Made by a program: the position numbers and the translations under genes
Shown: one piece after another, positions 25,342-33,520 of the stretch
How positions within the stretch are numbered: position 1 is the stretch's first letter
How the letters are laid out: each line of letters starts with the position of its first letter
Notes under the pieces: generated by a model
Seen by the model: only the letters and a program-made list of their open reading frames with translations
The model's database searches: none
What the model was told of the DNA's origin: nothing
NCBI GenBank assembly: GCA_963780655.1
Contig: CAWACP010000003.1
Span: 1,240,001 to 1,304,000 of the forward strand
From: CAWACP01 sp963780655
GTDB taxonomy: Bacteria > Acidobacteriota > Terriglobia > Bryobacterales > Bryobacteraceae
Length of the DNA: 64,000 nucleotides
Direction of reading: 5' to 3'

Positions 25342-27558
25342 ATGAGCGCCATTACTCCCGATCTGGTAGCGGCTCACCAGCTCACGGATGCCGAGTACCG
25401 GAAGATTGTCTCGCTGCTCGGCGGACGCGAGCCCACGTACACCGAGCTCGGCATCTTCAGCGTCATGTGGAGCGAGCATTGCTCTTACAAGAGCTCGCGC
25501 TTGCACCTCAGGAAGCTGCCGACGCGCAGCAAGCTGGTGCTGCAGGGGCCCGGCGAGAACGCGGGCATCATCGACATCGGCAACGGCTACGCCATCGCCT
25601 TCAAGATCGAATCGCACAACCACCCCAGCTTCATCGAGCCGTTCCAGGGCGCGGCCACCGGCGTCGGCGGCATCCTGCGCGACATCTTCACCATGGGCGC
25701 GCGGCCCATCGCGGTCATGGACGCACTGCGCTTCGGACCACTCAACGTCCCGCGCAACCGCCGCGTCCTCGAAGGCGTGGTCTCCGGCATCGCTCACTAC
25801 GGCAACTGCTTCGGCGTGCCCACCATAGGCGGCGAGACGGTGTTCGAATCCTGCTACAACGGCAACCCCCTCGTCAACGTGTTCGCGCTCGGCGTGTTTC
25901 GCCATGACGAAATCTTCTACGGACGCGCCTCGGGCGTGGGCAACCCGGTCATTTATGTAGGCGCGAAAACCGGCAAGGACGGCATCCATGGCGCCTCTAT
26001 GGCATCCGCAGAGTTCACCGAAACCTCCATGGAGAAGCGGCCCAACGTGCAGGTGGGCGATCCTTTCATGGAGAAGCTGCTGCTCGAAGCCTGCCTTGAA
26101 GCGATGAAGACGGGCGCTATCGTGGGCATTCAGGACATGGGCGCCGCCGGGCTCACCTGCTCCACCTGCGAAATGGGCAGCCGCGCCAATACCGGCGTCG
26201 AGATCGACCTGCAGTACGTGCCACAGCGGGAGACCGGCATGACGCCGTACGAGATCATGCTCTCGGAATCGCAGGAGCGCATGCTCATCGTGGCGGACAA
26301 AGGCCGCGAGGACGAGGTGTTCGCGGTGTTCCGCAAGTGGGGCCTCGACGCCGTCACCATCGGCTGCGTCACCGCGGATGGCATGCTGCGCGTGAAGGAT
26401 CACGGCAAGGTAGTGGCCGAGATCTCCAACCGCGCGCTCGCCGACGAAGCGCCTGTCTACGACCGGCCGCACAAAGTGCCGCCTTACCGGCCCGCGCCCT
26501 TGCAAGGTCCGCCGCTGCCCGGACGCAATTCGCGCGAGCAGCTCACCGAGGATCTGCTCAGTCTGATTGGCTCGTCCGATATCTGCTCGAAGCGCTGGAT
26601 CTGGGAGCAGTACGACTATATGGTGCGCACGAACACGCTGGAAGGCCCCGGAGCCGACGCCGCCGTGGTGCGCATCAAAGAAACGGGCACGTCCATTGCG
26701 ATGGCGCTCGACGGTAACCAGCGGTACTGTGCCCTGTCGCCGCGCGAAGGCACGAAGCTGATCGTCGCCGAATGCTGCCGCAACCTGGCCACGGTGGGCG
26801 CGCAGCCGGTGGCCGCCACCAACAACCTGAACTTCGGCAATCCCGAGCGGCCCGAGATCATGGCTCAGCTCGTCGAATCGATCGAGGGCATGGCCGAAGC
26901 CTGCGAGTTCTTCGGGACGCCGATCACCGGAGGCAACGTCAGCCTGTATAACGAGACGCTCGGGGAGGCCATCTTCCCGTCGCCCGTGATGGGCATAGTG
27001 GGACTGATGAAGACCGAGAAGCCTGTGCCTGCCCGCTTCGCCTCGGATGGCCGGACCCTGATCCTCCTGGGCGGTATAGGGACGGCTACTCACGACCGAT
27101 TCGGGGGAACCCAGTACGCCAAGGTGATTATGGACTCCCTCTGGGGTCTACCACCTGCGCTCGACATGGCCTACGAAAAGCGCGTGCACGACGCCATGCG
27201 CCAGGCGGTTGCCGAAGGTCTGGCGGAATCCGCGCACGACCTCAGCGACGGCGGCCTGGGCGTGGCGCTGGCCGAAGCGAGCATGGGCGGAATCGGCGCG
27301 CGACTTGAGCTCGATTCGGACCTCGCGCCTCAGTATCTGCTCTTCCACGAGGGCCCGTCCCGTATCCTGATCTCGACCGCCGATCCCCAGCGAATCCAGC
27401 GGATTGCGGCCGATTTCGGGGTGGAAGCGCCTGTCATCGGTGTTACCATGAAAGAGGAATTACAGATCCACAACAGGTCAGAGGCTTTGGTTGAGGTCCC
27501 CTTAGCCGGCCTCAAAGGGCGTTACGAAACCGCGCTGGAGCACATGCTGAACGCCTGA
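25342..27558 (+). CDS. purL: Phosphoribosylformylglycinamidine synthase subunit PurL (small type)
   Basis: 738 residues, the size of the small PurL that works with PurS and PurQ. It converts FGAR, glutamine-derived ammonia and ATP to FGAM in purine synthesis. Seen: FSVMWSEHCSYKSSR near the N-terminus, the AIR-synthase-type nucleotide loop (GPGENAGIIDIGNGYAIAFKIESHNHPS), GAATGVGGILRDIFTMGARPIA, and a second copy of the fold after residue 430 (ISMALDGNQ-like block, AECCRNLATVGAQPVAATNNLNFGNPE, ITGGNVSLYNE). purS and purQ are not in the window. It is followed by purF after 41 bases. Confidence 0.97.
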   Translation: MSAITPDLVAAHQLTDAEYRKIVSLLGGREPTYTELGIFSVMWSEHCSYKSSRLHLRKLPTRSKLVLQGPGENAGIIDIGNGYAIAFKIESHNHPSFIEPFQGAATGVGGILRDIFTMGARPIAVMDALRFGPLNVPRNRRVLEGVVSGIAHYGNCFGVPTIGGETVFESCYNGNPLVNVFALGVFRHDEIFYGRASGVGNPVIYVGAKTGKDGIHGASMASAEFTETSMEKRPNVQVGDPFMEKLLLEACLEAMKTGAIVGIQDMGAAGLTCSTCEMGSRANTGVEIDLQYVPQRETGMTPYEIMLSESQERMLIVADKGREDEVFAVFRKWGLDAVTIGCVTADGMLRVKDHGKVVAEISNRALADEAPVYDRPHKVPPYRPAPLQGPPLPGRNSREQLTEDLLSLIGSSDICSKRWIWEQYDYMVRTNTLEGPGADAAVVRIKETGTSIAMALDGNQRYCALSPREGTKLIVAECCRNLATVGAQPVAATNNLNFGNPERPEIMAQLVESIEGMAEACEFFGTPITGGNVSLYNETLGEAIFPSPVMGIVGLMKTEKPVPARFASDGRTLILLGGIGTATHDRFGGTQYAKVIMDSLWGLPPALDMAYEKRVHDAMRQAVAEGLAESAHDLSDGGLGVALAEASMGGIGARLELDSDLAPQYLLFHEGPSRILISTADPQRIQRIAADFGVEAPVIGVTMKEELQIHNRSEALVEVPLAGLKGRYETALEHMLNA

Positions 27559-27599
27559 ACGCAGCAGGATTTCCACCTCCCCCCGAGGATGCTTTCACG

Positions 27600-29012
27600 A
27601 TGTTTGATAAGTTCCACGAGGAATGCGGCGTTTTTGCCATTTACGGCCATCCCGAAGCTGCGAATCTGACCTATCTCGGCCTCTACGCGCTGCAGCATCG
27701 CGGTCAGGAAAGCTGCGGCATCGGCTCGAGCGACCGCAAAGAGGTTTACTGCTACAAGAGCATGGGCCACGTGGCCGATATTTTCACGCCCGAGCGGCTG
27801 GCGCAGCTCCCCGGCGACCTCGCCATAGGCCACACGCGCTACTCCACCACCGGCGACAGCATGGAGGCCAACGCCCAGCCGTTCTCGGTTGCCTGCAATA
27901 AAGGTCGCGTGGCCATCGCCCACAACGGCAACATCACCAATGCCGCGGAGATCCGGGCCGACCTCGAAGCCGAGGGCTCCATCTTTCAGGCCTCCAGCGA
28001 CACCGAAGTGATCCTGCACCTGGTGGCGCGGTCGCGCGAACGGACCCTGGCCGGCGCTCTGCGCGAGGCTCTCCTCCAGCTCGATGGCGCGTTCTCGCTG
28101 GTTTGTCTGGCGCAGGATCGCATCATTGTGGCGCGCGACCCGCATGGCTTCCGGCCGCTGGCGCTCGGCCAGATGGAATCGGGACACGGCCACAAGACCT
28201 ACGTGTTCTCGTCGGAAACCTGCGCGTTCGACCTGATCGGCGCGGTTTACCTGAACGATGTCGAGCCGGGCGAGATGGTCATCGTCGGTCCGGAGGGCAT
28301 GACGCGCGAACGTTACGCCCCCGCGGCCGATCCCGCCTACTGCGTTTTCGAGCACGTCTACTTCTCCCGTCCCGACTCCATCGTGTTTGGCCGCTCGGTG
28401 CAGGAATCGCGCGAGAACCTGGGCAAGTATCTGGCGCGCGAGTGCCCCGCCGATGCCGACATCGTGGTGCCAGTCCCCGACTCAGGCGTTCCGGCCGCCA
28501 TCGGCTATGCGTCTGAATCCGGCCTGCCGTTCCGCCACGGCCTGATCCGCAATCACTACGTGGGCCGCACGTTCATCGAACCCTCGCAGGCCATTCGCGA
28601 TTTCGGCGTGAAGCTGAAGCTGAACCCGGTGCGGCATTTGCTGGAGGGCAAACGCGTCGTGCTGGTGGACGATTCTATCGTGCGCGGCACCACCAGCCGC
28701 AAGCTGGTGCGCATGGTGCGCAGCGCCGGCGCGAAGGAAGTGCACATGCGCATCTCCTGCCCGCCCACAATTTCGCCGTGCTTCTATGGCGTCGATACGC
28801 CCTGCGAGAGCGAGCTGATTGCCGCGAACAACACGGTGGAGGAGATTCGCCGTTTTACCGAGGCCGACTCGCTCGGCTATCTTTCGATGTCCAGCCTGCG
28901 CAAGGCTGTCGACGACAAGGACCACCGCTACTGCTACGCCTGCTACACCGGCGACTACCCGACCGATATCGTGCAGATCGAGGAGCTATCGGCCGCGAAA
29001 CGTCGTCTATAA
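27600..29012 (+). CDS. purF: Amidophosphoribosyltransferase
   Basis: 470 residues. Catalyses the first committed step of purine synthesis, PRPP plus glutamine to phosphoribosylamine. The N-terminal glutaminase nucleophile is Cys9 (MFDKFHEECGVFAIYG), exposed after removal of an 8-residue propeptide. The glutamine site shows YSTTGDS and HNGNITN. The PRPP loop is VVLVDDSIVRGTTSRKLV at about 350-370. C-terminal cysteines (CYACYTGDYP and others) fit the iron-sulfur type of the Bacillus enzyme. It shares an operon with purL. Confidence 0.97.
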   Translation: MFDKFHEECGVFAIYGHPEAANLTYLGLYALQHRGQESCGIGSSDRKEVYCYKSMGHVADIFTPERLAQLPGDLAIGHTRYSTTGDSMEANAQPFSVACNKGRVAIAHNGNITNAAEIRADLEAEGSIFQASSDTEVILHLVARSRERTLAGALREALLQLDGAFSLVCLAQDRIIVARDPHGFRPLALGQMESGHGHKTYVFSSETCAFDLIGAVYLNDVEPGEMVIVGPEGMTRERYAPAADPAYCVFEHVYFSRPDSIVFGRSVQESRENLGKYLARECPADADIVVPVPDSGVPAAIGYASESGLPFRHGLIRNHYVGRTFIEPSQAIRDFGVKLKLNPVRHLLEGKRVVLVDDSIVRGTTSRKLVRMVRSAGAKEVHMRISCPPTISPCFYGVDTPCESELIAANNTVEEIRRFTEADSLGYLSMSSLRKAVDDKDHRYCYACYTGDYPTDIVQIEELSAAKRRL

Positions 29013-29026
29013 ACCGGAGGAGACAC

Positions 29027-29338
29027 ATGAGAATCCTGCGTTACCTCGCCGTTCTTGCACTCGCGTTCACGCTCGTGGGCGCCGCGGATACCAAGGCCCC
29101 GGCAAAGTCGGCGAAATCCACCGCTGCGGCCAGCACCGCAAAGAAAGCCGAGCAGGTGGACATCAATTCCGCCACCGCGGATCAGCTCGAAGCTCTGCCC
29201 GGAATCGGGAAAGCGTATTCCGAGAAGATCATCAAGGGCAGGCCGTATCGCGCTAAGAATGAGCTGGTGACGAAGAAGATCATTCCGCAGGCCACCTATG
29301 AGAAGATCAGGCCGCTGATCATCGCGAAACAGAAGTAG
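29027..29338 (+). CDS. Secreted small helix-hairpin-helix protein (ComEA-like)
   Basis: 103 residues preceded by GGAGGAG 6 bases before the ATG. A signal peptide (LRYLAVLALAFTLVGAADT), an Ala/Lys-rich linker (KAPAKSAKSTAAASTAKKAEQ), and then one helix-hairpin-helix DNA-binding unit: VDINSATADQLEALPGIGKAYSEKIIKGRPY, RAKNELVTKKIIPQATYEKI. The unit matches ComEA, which binds incoming DNA in the periplasm. A transformation role is possible but no other com gene is near. It follows purF by 14 bases. Confidence 0.85.
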   Translation: MRILRYLAVLALAFTLVGAADTKAPAKSAKSTAAASTAKKAEQVDINSATADQLEALPGIGKAYSEKIIKGRPYRAKNELVTKKIIPQATYEKIRPLIIAKQK

Positions 29339-29349
29339 CAGGAGCGGCC

Positions 29350-29958
29350 ATGAACTGGCCCGGCATCTGGGGCGTGGCGATGGGGGCGGCCTGGCTCTCC
29401 GGCATCAGGCTGTACGCCGGCATCCTCACCTTGGGCCTGCTTCAGCATTTCGGCTTTGCCCACCTCCCCGGAGACATGAACGTGCTGGGCGACTGGTGGA
29501 TGATTGCCATTGCGGCGCTGCTCACTGTCGTCGAGTTCGTGGCCGACAAAGTTCCCGCGATCGATTCCGTCTGGGACGCCGTCCACACTTTCATTCGGAT
29601 TCCTGCCGGCGCGGTCCTTGCGGCCGCGGCATTCGCCCACTTCGATGCCCGGATTCGGTTAGCGGCATTCCTGCTGGGCGGCGGAATCGCTCTGACCGCT
29701 CACGGGACGAAAGCGGCAACGCGGCTGGCCGTGAATGCTTCTCCCGAGCCCTTCAGCAACTTCATCGTCAGCGCGCTCGAAGACGCCGGCAGCATCGGAC
29801 TCTCGTTCCTCATCGCGTATCACCCGCTGGCGACGCTGTTCGTCGTGGCAGCGCTGGTGGTGATCGGAGTTCTGTTTGTGCGCAAGTTGGTGCGCGGCGT
29901 CCGGCGGCTATTCGGGGGAACGCAAACGCCGAACTACGCGGCCGCGAGAAGACGCTGA
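29350..29958 (+). CDS. DUF4126 membrane protein
   Basis: 202 residues with five or so membrane segments. Opening GIWGVAMGAAWLSGIRLYAGILTLGLLQHFG, then VEFVADKVPAIDSVWDAVHTFIRIPAGAVLAAAAF and GTKAATRLAVNASPEPFSNFIVSALED match the DUF4126 family in order and spacing. Function is not known; the protein should sit in the inner membrane. It starts 11 bases after the helix-hairpin-helix gene and is probably cotranscribed with it. Confidence 0.85.
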   Translation: MNWPGIWGVAMGAAWLSGIRLYAGILTLGLLQHFGFAHLPGDMNVLGDWWMIAIAALLTVVEFVADKVPAIDSVWDAVHTFIRIPAGAVLAAAAFAHFDARIRLAAFLLGGGIALTAHGTKAATRLAVNASPEPFSNFIVSALEDAGSIGLSFLIAYHPLATLFVVAALVVIGVLFVRKLVRGVRRLFGGTQTPNYAAARRR

Positions 29959-29974
29959 ACGGCAGTGTGGCGAT

Positions 29975-30046
29975 GCAGGCTAAAAGCCTGCTCTACAATC
30001 CGGTCTCGATAGTCGTAGCAAACAGTAGAGCAGGCTTTTAGCCTGC
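29975..30046. repeat. B-type palindromic repeat with perfect 22-bp arms
   Basis: GCAGGCTAAAAGCCTGCTCTAC (29975-29996, 22 bases; each arm is itself a small hairpin) is the exact complement of 30025-30046. It fills the gap between two convergent genes and could terminate transcription from both sides. Confidence 0.9.
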
Positions 30047-30052
30047 AAACTT

Positions 30053-30706
30053 TTACCCATTTGCCGGCGCCGCTTTCGGAAGCCGGCCCTTGATCAGGCT
30101 GATTTGTCCGGTATGATGCGATTCGTGTTCGCACACGTGAAACCACTTGCACAGATTGTCGGTGGGCCCCCACGGAAAGGTGTTGTCCACCGCGAGCAGC
30201 CACTGATCGTCACGCTTGCGAAACTCCGCCAGCGTCTTCTCGCGCGTGTCCCGCAGGGCGTTCAGATAGTAATCGAGTGGATGGCCCTTGATGGCCTGCC
30301 GCGCGGGCTCGCCGAGGTCCATCGCGACCTTCCATTCTTTGAATGCCGGGTGCGTCTCGAGGTCACGCACTCCGACTTGCTCGAAGGTGTTCAACTGATA
30401 CAGCCGCTCGGTGGCCGCAAGATGCAGCAGCAGCGCGCCGATCCGGTTCGCTTTATTGTCCAGCAGAAAATCGAGCTGCTCCTGGTTCATGCCTTTCACC
30501 GGACGAATCACCGACTCACGCATCCACGTCATCTCCGAGACCAGCGTGCCGATCTGCGGCGAGTAGCCCGGCATTGGACCGAGCACGTTCGGTTGAGTCT
30601 CGGCCGCGCGGGCGACCGGCGACAGGACGAGCGCTGCCGCACTCGCGGAACAGAAGAATCGCCGGCGGCTTGACGCGTGTGAATTGAAAGATTCGGTGAT
30701 GGACAC
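30053..30706 (-). CDS. DinB-like metal-binding protein with Tat-type signal
   Basis: 217 residues. The N-terminus SSRRRFFCSASAAALVLSPVARA has the twin-arginine motif, so the protein is probably exported folded. The mature part is a four-helix bundle of the DinB/YfiT type: MTWMRESVIRPVKGMNQEQLDFLL, a histidine in LLLHLAATERLYQLN and the paired histidines of WFHVCEHESHHTGQISLIKGRL form the expected three-His metal site. Relatives include thiol transferases and damage-inducible proteins; substrate unknown. Confidence 0.82.
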   Translation of the reverse strand: MSITESFNSHASSRRRFFCSASAAALVLSPVARAAETQPNVLGPMPGYSPQIGTLVSEMTWMRESVIRPVKGMNQEQLDFLLDNKANRIGALLLHLAATERLYQLNTFEQVGVRDLETHPAFKEWKVAMDLGEPARQAIKGHPLDYYLNALRDTREKTLAEFRKRDDQWLLAVDNTFPWGPTDNLCKWFHVCEHESHHTGQISLIKGRLPKAAPANG

Positions 30707-30725
30707 GGGACGCCTCTGACCGATT

Positions 30726-32516
30726 CTAGTCGAAAGCCAGCGCGTTCTTCAGCAATTCTTCCACTTCCGCCGCCGGCATCGCCTTGCCAAAGTAGTGCCC
30801 CTGAACGCAGTCGCAGCCGGCCGCGCGCAGCAGCGTGAACTGGAGCTCCGTCTCCACGCCCTCGGCCACCACCTCAAAACCGAGCGTGTGCGCCAGTTGA
30901 ATGACGCTTTCCACCACCGTGCGCGCGCCGCCCGATTCGGTCAGATCGCCGATGAAGGAACGGTCGATCTTCACCGTGGTGGCCGGCAGCAGACGCAGAT
31001 AATTCAGCGAGGAGAAACCCGTCCCGAAGTCATCGATGGCCAGACGAATGCCCATGCGCCGAAGCTCGGCCATACGCCGGATGGACTGTTCGACATCGCG
31101 CATGAGTACGCTCTCGGTAATCTCCAGCTCCAGCCTGCCGGGAGCGAGGCCGCTCCGTTCCAGCGCAGCATGCGCCACGCCGACAAAACCCGGGGTCGCG
31201 AACTGGATCGCCGAGACGTTGACGGACAGCCGCACTAGTTGTCCGCAGGCGTTCCATCCTGCCGCGCGGCTGCAGGCGTGATCCAGCACCCACGCTCCGA
31301 TTGGCGCGATCATGCCCGAGACTTCGGCCACGCGTATAAAATCCTGCGGCGGAATGGACCCGCACGCCAGCAGCGCTTCGAAGCCCGACAATGAGCCGGT
31401 CGCCCTGTACAAGGGTTGGTATTTCAGTTCCAGCTCGCTGCCGGTCAGCGCGCGGCGGAGTTGTTGCTCGATATCGAAATCGGACGCTGCGCCGTTATGG
31501 CGCGGCGCCCGGTAAGGGACGATATCGCCGGAACCCCGCGCGCGGGAGCGCTCGAGCGCGCACTCGGCATGCTGCAGAAGAGAGGACGCGTCAATGGCGT
31601 CCACGGGCGCCGTGGCCAATCCGGCGGCGCAGGCGACGAAAAGCTCGCGGCCGAAGACGGTAAAAGGACCGGCCAGCGCGGCGCGCGCCATTTCCTGCAG
31701 CCTCGCCGAAGGCAACCTCGACGCAATCGCAAACTCATCGCTGCCGGTTCGCGCCACGATGCTCTCGCCGAACGACGACCGCAGCCGTTCGCCCGCATAG
31801 CGAAGCAGCCGGTCGCCGCCGTCGGGTCCGACAGCCTCGTTCACCTGGCGAAACCGATCGATATCCAACGCCAATACGGAAAGTGGCGCGTCATCATGCG
31901 CGGCGGCAGACATTTCTGATTCCAGAAGATCGAGGAAGCGCCGCCGGTTCAGCAGTCCGGTGGTGGCGTCATGGTTGGCCTCGAAGCTCATCCTCCGTTC
32001 CAAACCGCGCCGTTCCAGAACAACGGCGGCAAGCCGCGCCGCCGCATTGCGGACAGCTTCGCTCCATGCAGGAAGCTCAGCTCCGGAATGCACCGCCAGA
32101 ATTCCCAGCAGTGCGCCCGAGGATGAAACCACGGGAGTCCACGCACATGCGGGAAAACCCGGAGCCGGGTGGGGCGCCACGGCGGACTGGCCGACGGGCA
32201 TCATTCCCGGATCGAGGCGCAGCCCGGTCATCGCGCGCACGTACTCCGCGGGCAGGTTCGGCGCCGCCGCGCATGCCAGCACCCAGCCATCCAGGGCCAA
32301 CACAGAGCTGCGGCAGCCGGCGAGATGCTTCTCGACGAACAGGCAGATCTGCTCCAGAGCCTCATCCGGCTCCGCCGCCTCGGTGACCGTTGCCAGTAGA
32401 TGATCCAGTTCCGCGTCAGAAATCTGTATTGCCGCCTCCCGCCGATCGAACCACGATGCATCGTATGTGGCCGCCGGCTGTCTCCCGAACCTGATCGGGG
32501 TTGCGCAACACGGCAA
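30726..32516 (-). CDS. GAF-GGDEF-EAL cyclic-di-GMP protein
   Basis: 596 residues as read from a TTG at 32516. A GAF-like sensor covers about 45-170. The diguanylate cyclase domain (about 185-335) has the signature GSDEF, one change from GGDEF, so activity is uncertain. The phosphodiesterase domain (about 350-590) keeps FEALL, the metal ligands in VNVSAIQF, ELEITES and IDDFGTGFSSL, the catalytic loop KIDRSF, and EGVE, so cyclic-di-GMP hydrolysis is likely. A strong GGGAGG stands 6 bases before an in-frame ATA at 32430, so real translation may start there, giving about 567 residues. Confidence 0.88.
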   Translation of the reverse strand: MPCCATPIRFGRQPAATYDASWFDRREAAIQISDAELDHLLATVTEAAEPDEALEQICLFVEKHLAGCRSSVLALDGWVLACAAAPNLPAEYVRAMTGLRLDPGMMPVGQSAVAPHPAPGFPACAWTPVVSSSGALLGILAVHSGAELPAWSEAVRNAAARLAAVVLERRGLERRMSFEANHDATTGLLNRRRFLDLLESEMSAAAHDDAPLSVLALDIDRFRQVNEAVGPDGGDRLLRYAGERLRSSFGESIVARTGSDEFAIASRLPSARLQEMARAALAGPFTVFGRELFVACAAGLATAPVDAIDASSLLQHAECALERSRARGSGDIVPYRAPRHNGAASDFDIEQQLRRALTGSELELKYQPLYRATGSLSGFEALLACGSIPPQDFIRVAEVSGMIAPIGAWVLDHACSRAAGWNACGQLVRLSVNVSAIQFATPGFVGVAHAALERSGLAPGRLELEITESVLMRDVEQSIRRMAELRRMGIRLAIDDFGTGFSSLNYLRLLPATTVKIDRSFIGDLTESGGARTVVESVIQLAHTLGFEVVAEGVETELQFTLLRAAGCDCVQGHYFGKAMPAAEVEELLKNALAFD

Positions 32517-32646
32517 GGCTCATCCCGACCTTAATCGGACCGGCCCCATTGCGGCGCACCACCGTGCGCGCTCGACGCACGCCGACGGGCAGGAGGATAC
32601 CAGCCAGCGCAAACAGAAATGATGAACTGCGGACAAGAACTTTCAA
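32416..32646 (-). pseudogene. Possible remnant of a secreted-protein gene
   Basis: A 76-codon frame overlapping the start of the GGDEF/EAL gene. It opens with a signal-peptide-like stretch (VLVRSSSFLFALAGILLPVGV) and GAGPIKVGMSL, which resembles the opening of small secreted acidobacterial proteins, then loses resemblance and stops. It may be a leftover fragment or chance. Confidence 0.25.
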
Positions 32647-32702
32647 GCGGTCTCGCTGTTAGTGGATTTTACCGCACCGATCTCTCGCCCAATGGACCGA
32701 TC

Positions 32703-32798
32703 GTGGCGCACGCTTCAGAACGGTGCTGGTGCGAGCTTCAGCTCGCGCTGCCGGACCGTGGCCTAAAGCCCACAGCGGCACGCTGAAGCGTGCGCCAC
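32703..32798. repeat. E-type palindromic repeat
   Basis: Perfect 16-bp arms GTGGCGCACGCTTCAG (32703-32718) and CTGAAGCGTGCGCCAC (32783-32798), with an inner hairpin GAGCTTCAGCTC. It is a different family from the GTGGGGCAG types. The gap from 32517 to 32821 holds only this and the fragment described at 32416. Confidence 0.85.
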
Positions 32799-32821
32799 AA
32801 CCGCCGCCGGGCGACCTTGGC

Positions 32822-33451
32822 CTATCGCCTCCGCTCGATCGCCAGCGCGAGGCCGGAGCCGATCAGCACTGTTCCCGTGGTCCGATCGAGGCCGAGTTTC
32901 ACTGAGGGCCGCTCGATCCACGCTCGAACAGGGCGGACGGCCGCGGCCACCAGCGTTAGCCAGACGATTACCTGCGTCACATTGATTAACGTGAAAGCCA
33001 GAATATATGTGCCGACGTTCCCACCGGCGGGAACGAATTGCGGCAGCAAAGTGATATAGAACACTCCGACTTTCGGATTCAGCAGGTTGCTCAGGAGGCC
33101 GCGCACGAACCACCTGTGTCCCGCGCCGTTGCCATCGTTATTCACGGCATCCTGCGCCTGCCGGTATTTTCGACGCCACATCTGCACCCCGAGAAAGATC
33201 AGGTAGCACGCTCCCGCCACTCTGACCGCGTCGTAGGCCAGCCGGGATAGAGCAAGAAGCGCGGTCAGACCCAACGCGGTGGCGAGCCCCCACGCAAGCG
33301 TGCCTGTGCAGATGCCGAGCGCGGCAAGGCGGGCACGCGACGAGCCTTCCACGGCGGCCGTTCGCAGCACCAGCGCAGTATCCAGACCGGGGGTAATGGT
33401 CAATAATAAGGCGGCGGCCGAAAAAGCGAGCACAGCAGAGAGGTCGAGCAT
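32822..33451 (-). CDS. LysE/RhtB-family exporter
   Basis: 209 residues, six membrane segments. Family marks: LLLTITPGLDTALVLRTAAVEGSSRARLAALGICTGTLAWG (form of PGP in helix 1 and the GxxxG-rich helix 2) and RGLLSNLLNPKVGVFYITLLPQFV, where NPK is characteristic. Exports amino acids or related metabolites from the cytoplasm. Divergent from the ADOP permease gene with 69 bases between starts. Confidence 0.9.
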   Translation of the reverse strand: MLDLSAVLAFSAAALLLTITPGLDTALVLRTAAVEGSSRARLAALGICTGTLAWGLATALGLTALLALSRLAYDAVRVAGACYLIFLGVQMWRRKYRQAQDAVNNDGNGAGHRWFVRGLLSNLLNPKVGVFYITLLPQFVPAGGNVGTYILAFTLINVTQVIVWLTLVAAAVRPVRAWIERPSVKLGLDRTTGTVLIGSGLALAIERRR

Positions 33452-33520
33452 GTTTCATTATGGTGGAGCGGAACAATTGCCCGCACTCTGCCGTATTTCA
33501 AGCTTCAGGAGGCTTGCGCC

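Noticed and set aside
24823..27093. Long minus-strand open frame of 756 codons over purL
   Set aside because: Antisense to an unmistakable purL; composition typical of a GC-rich shadow and no recognisable motif.
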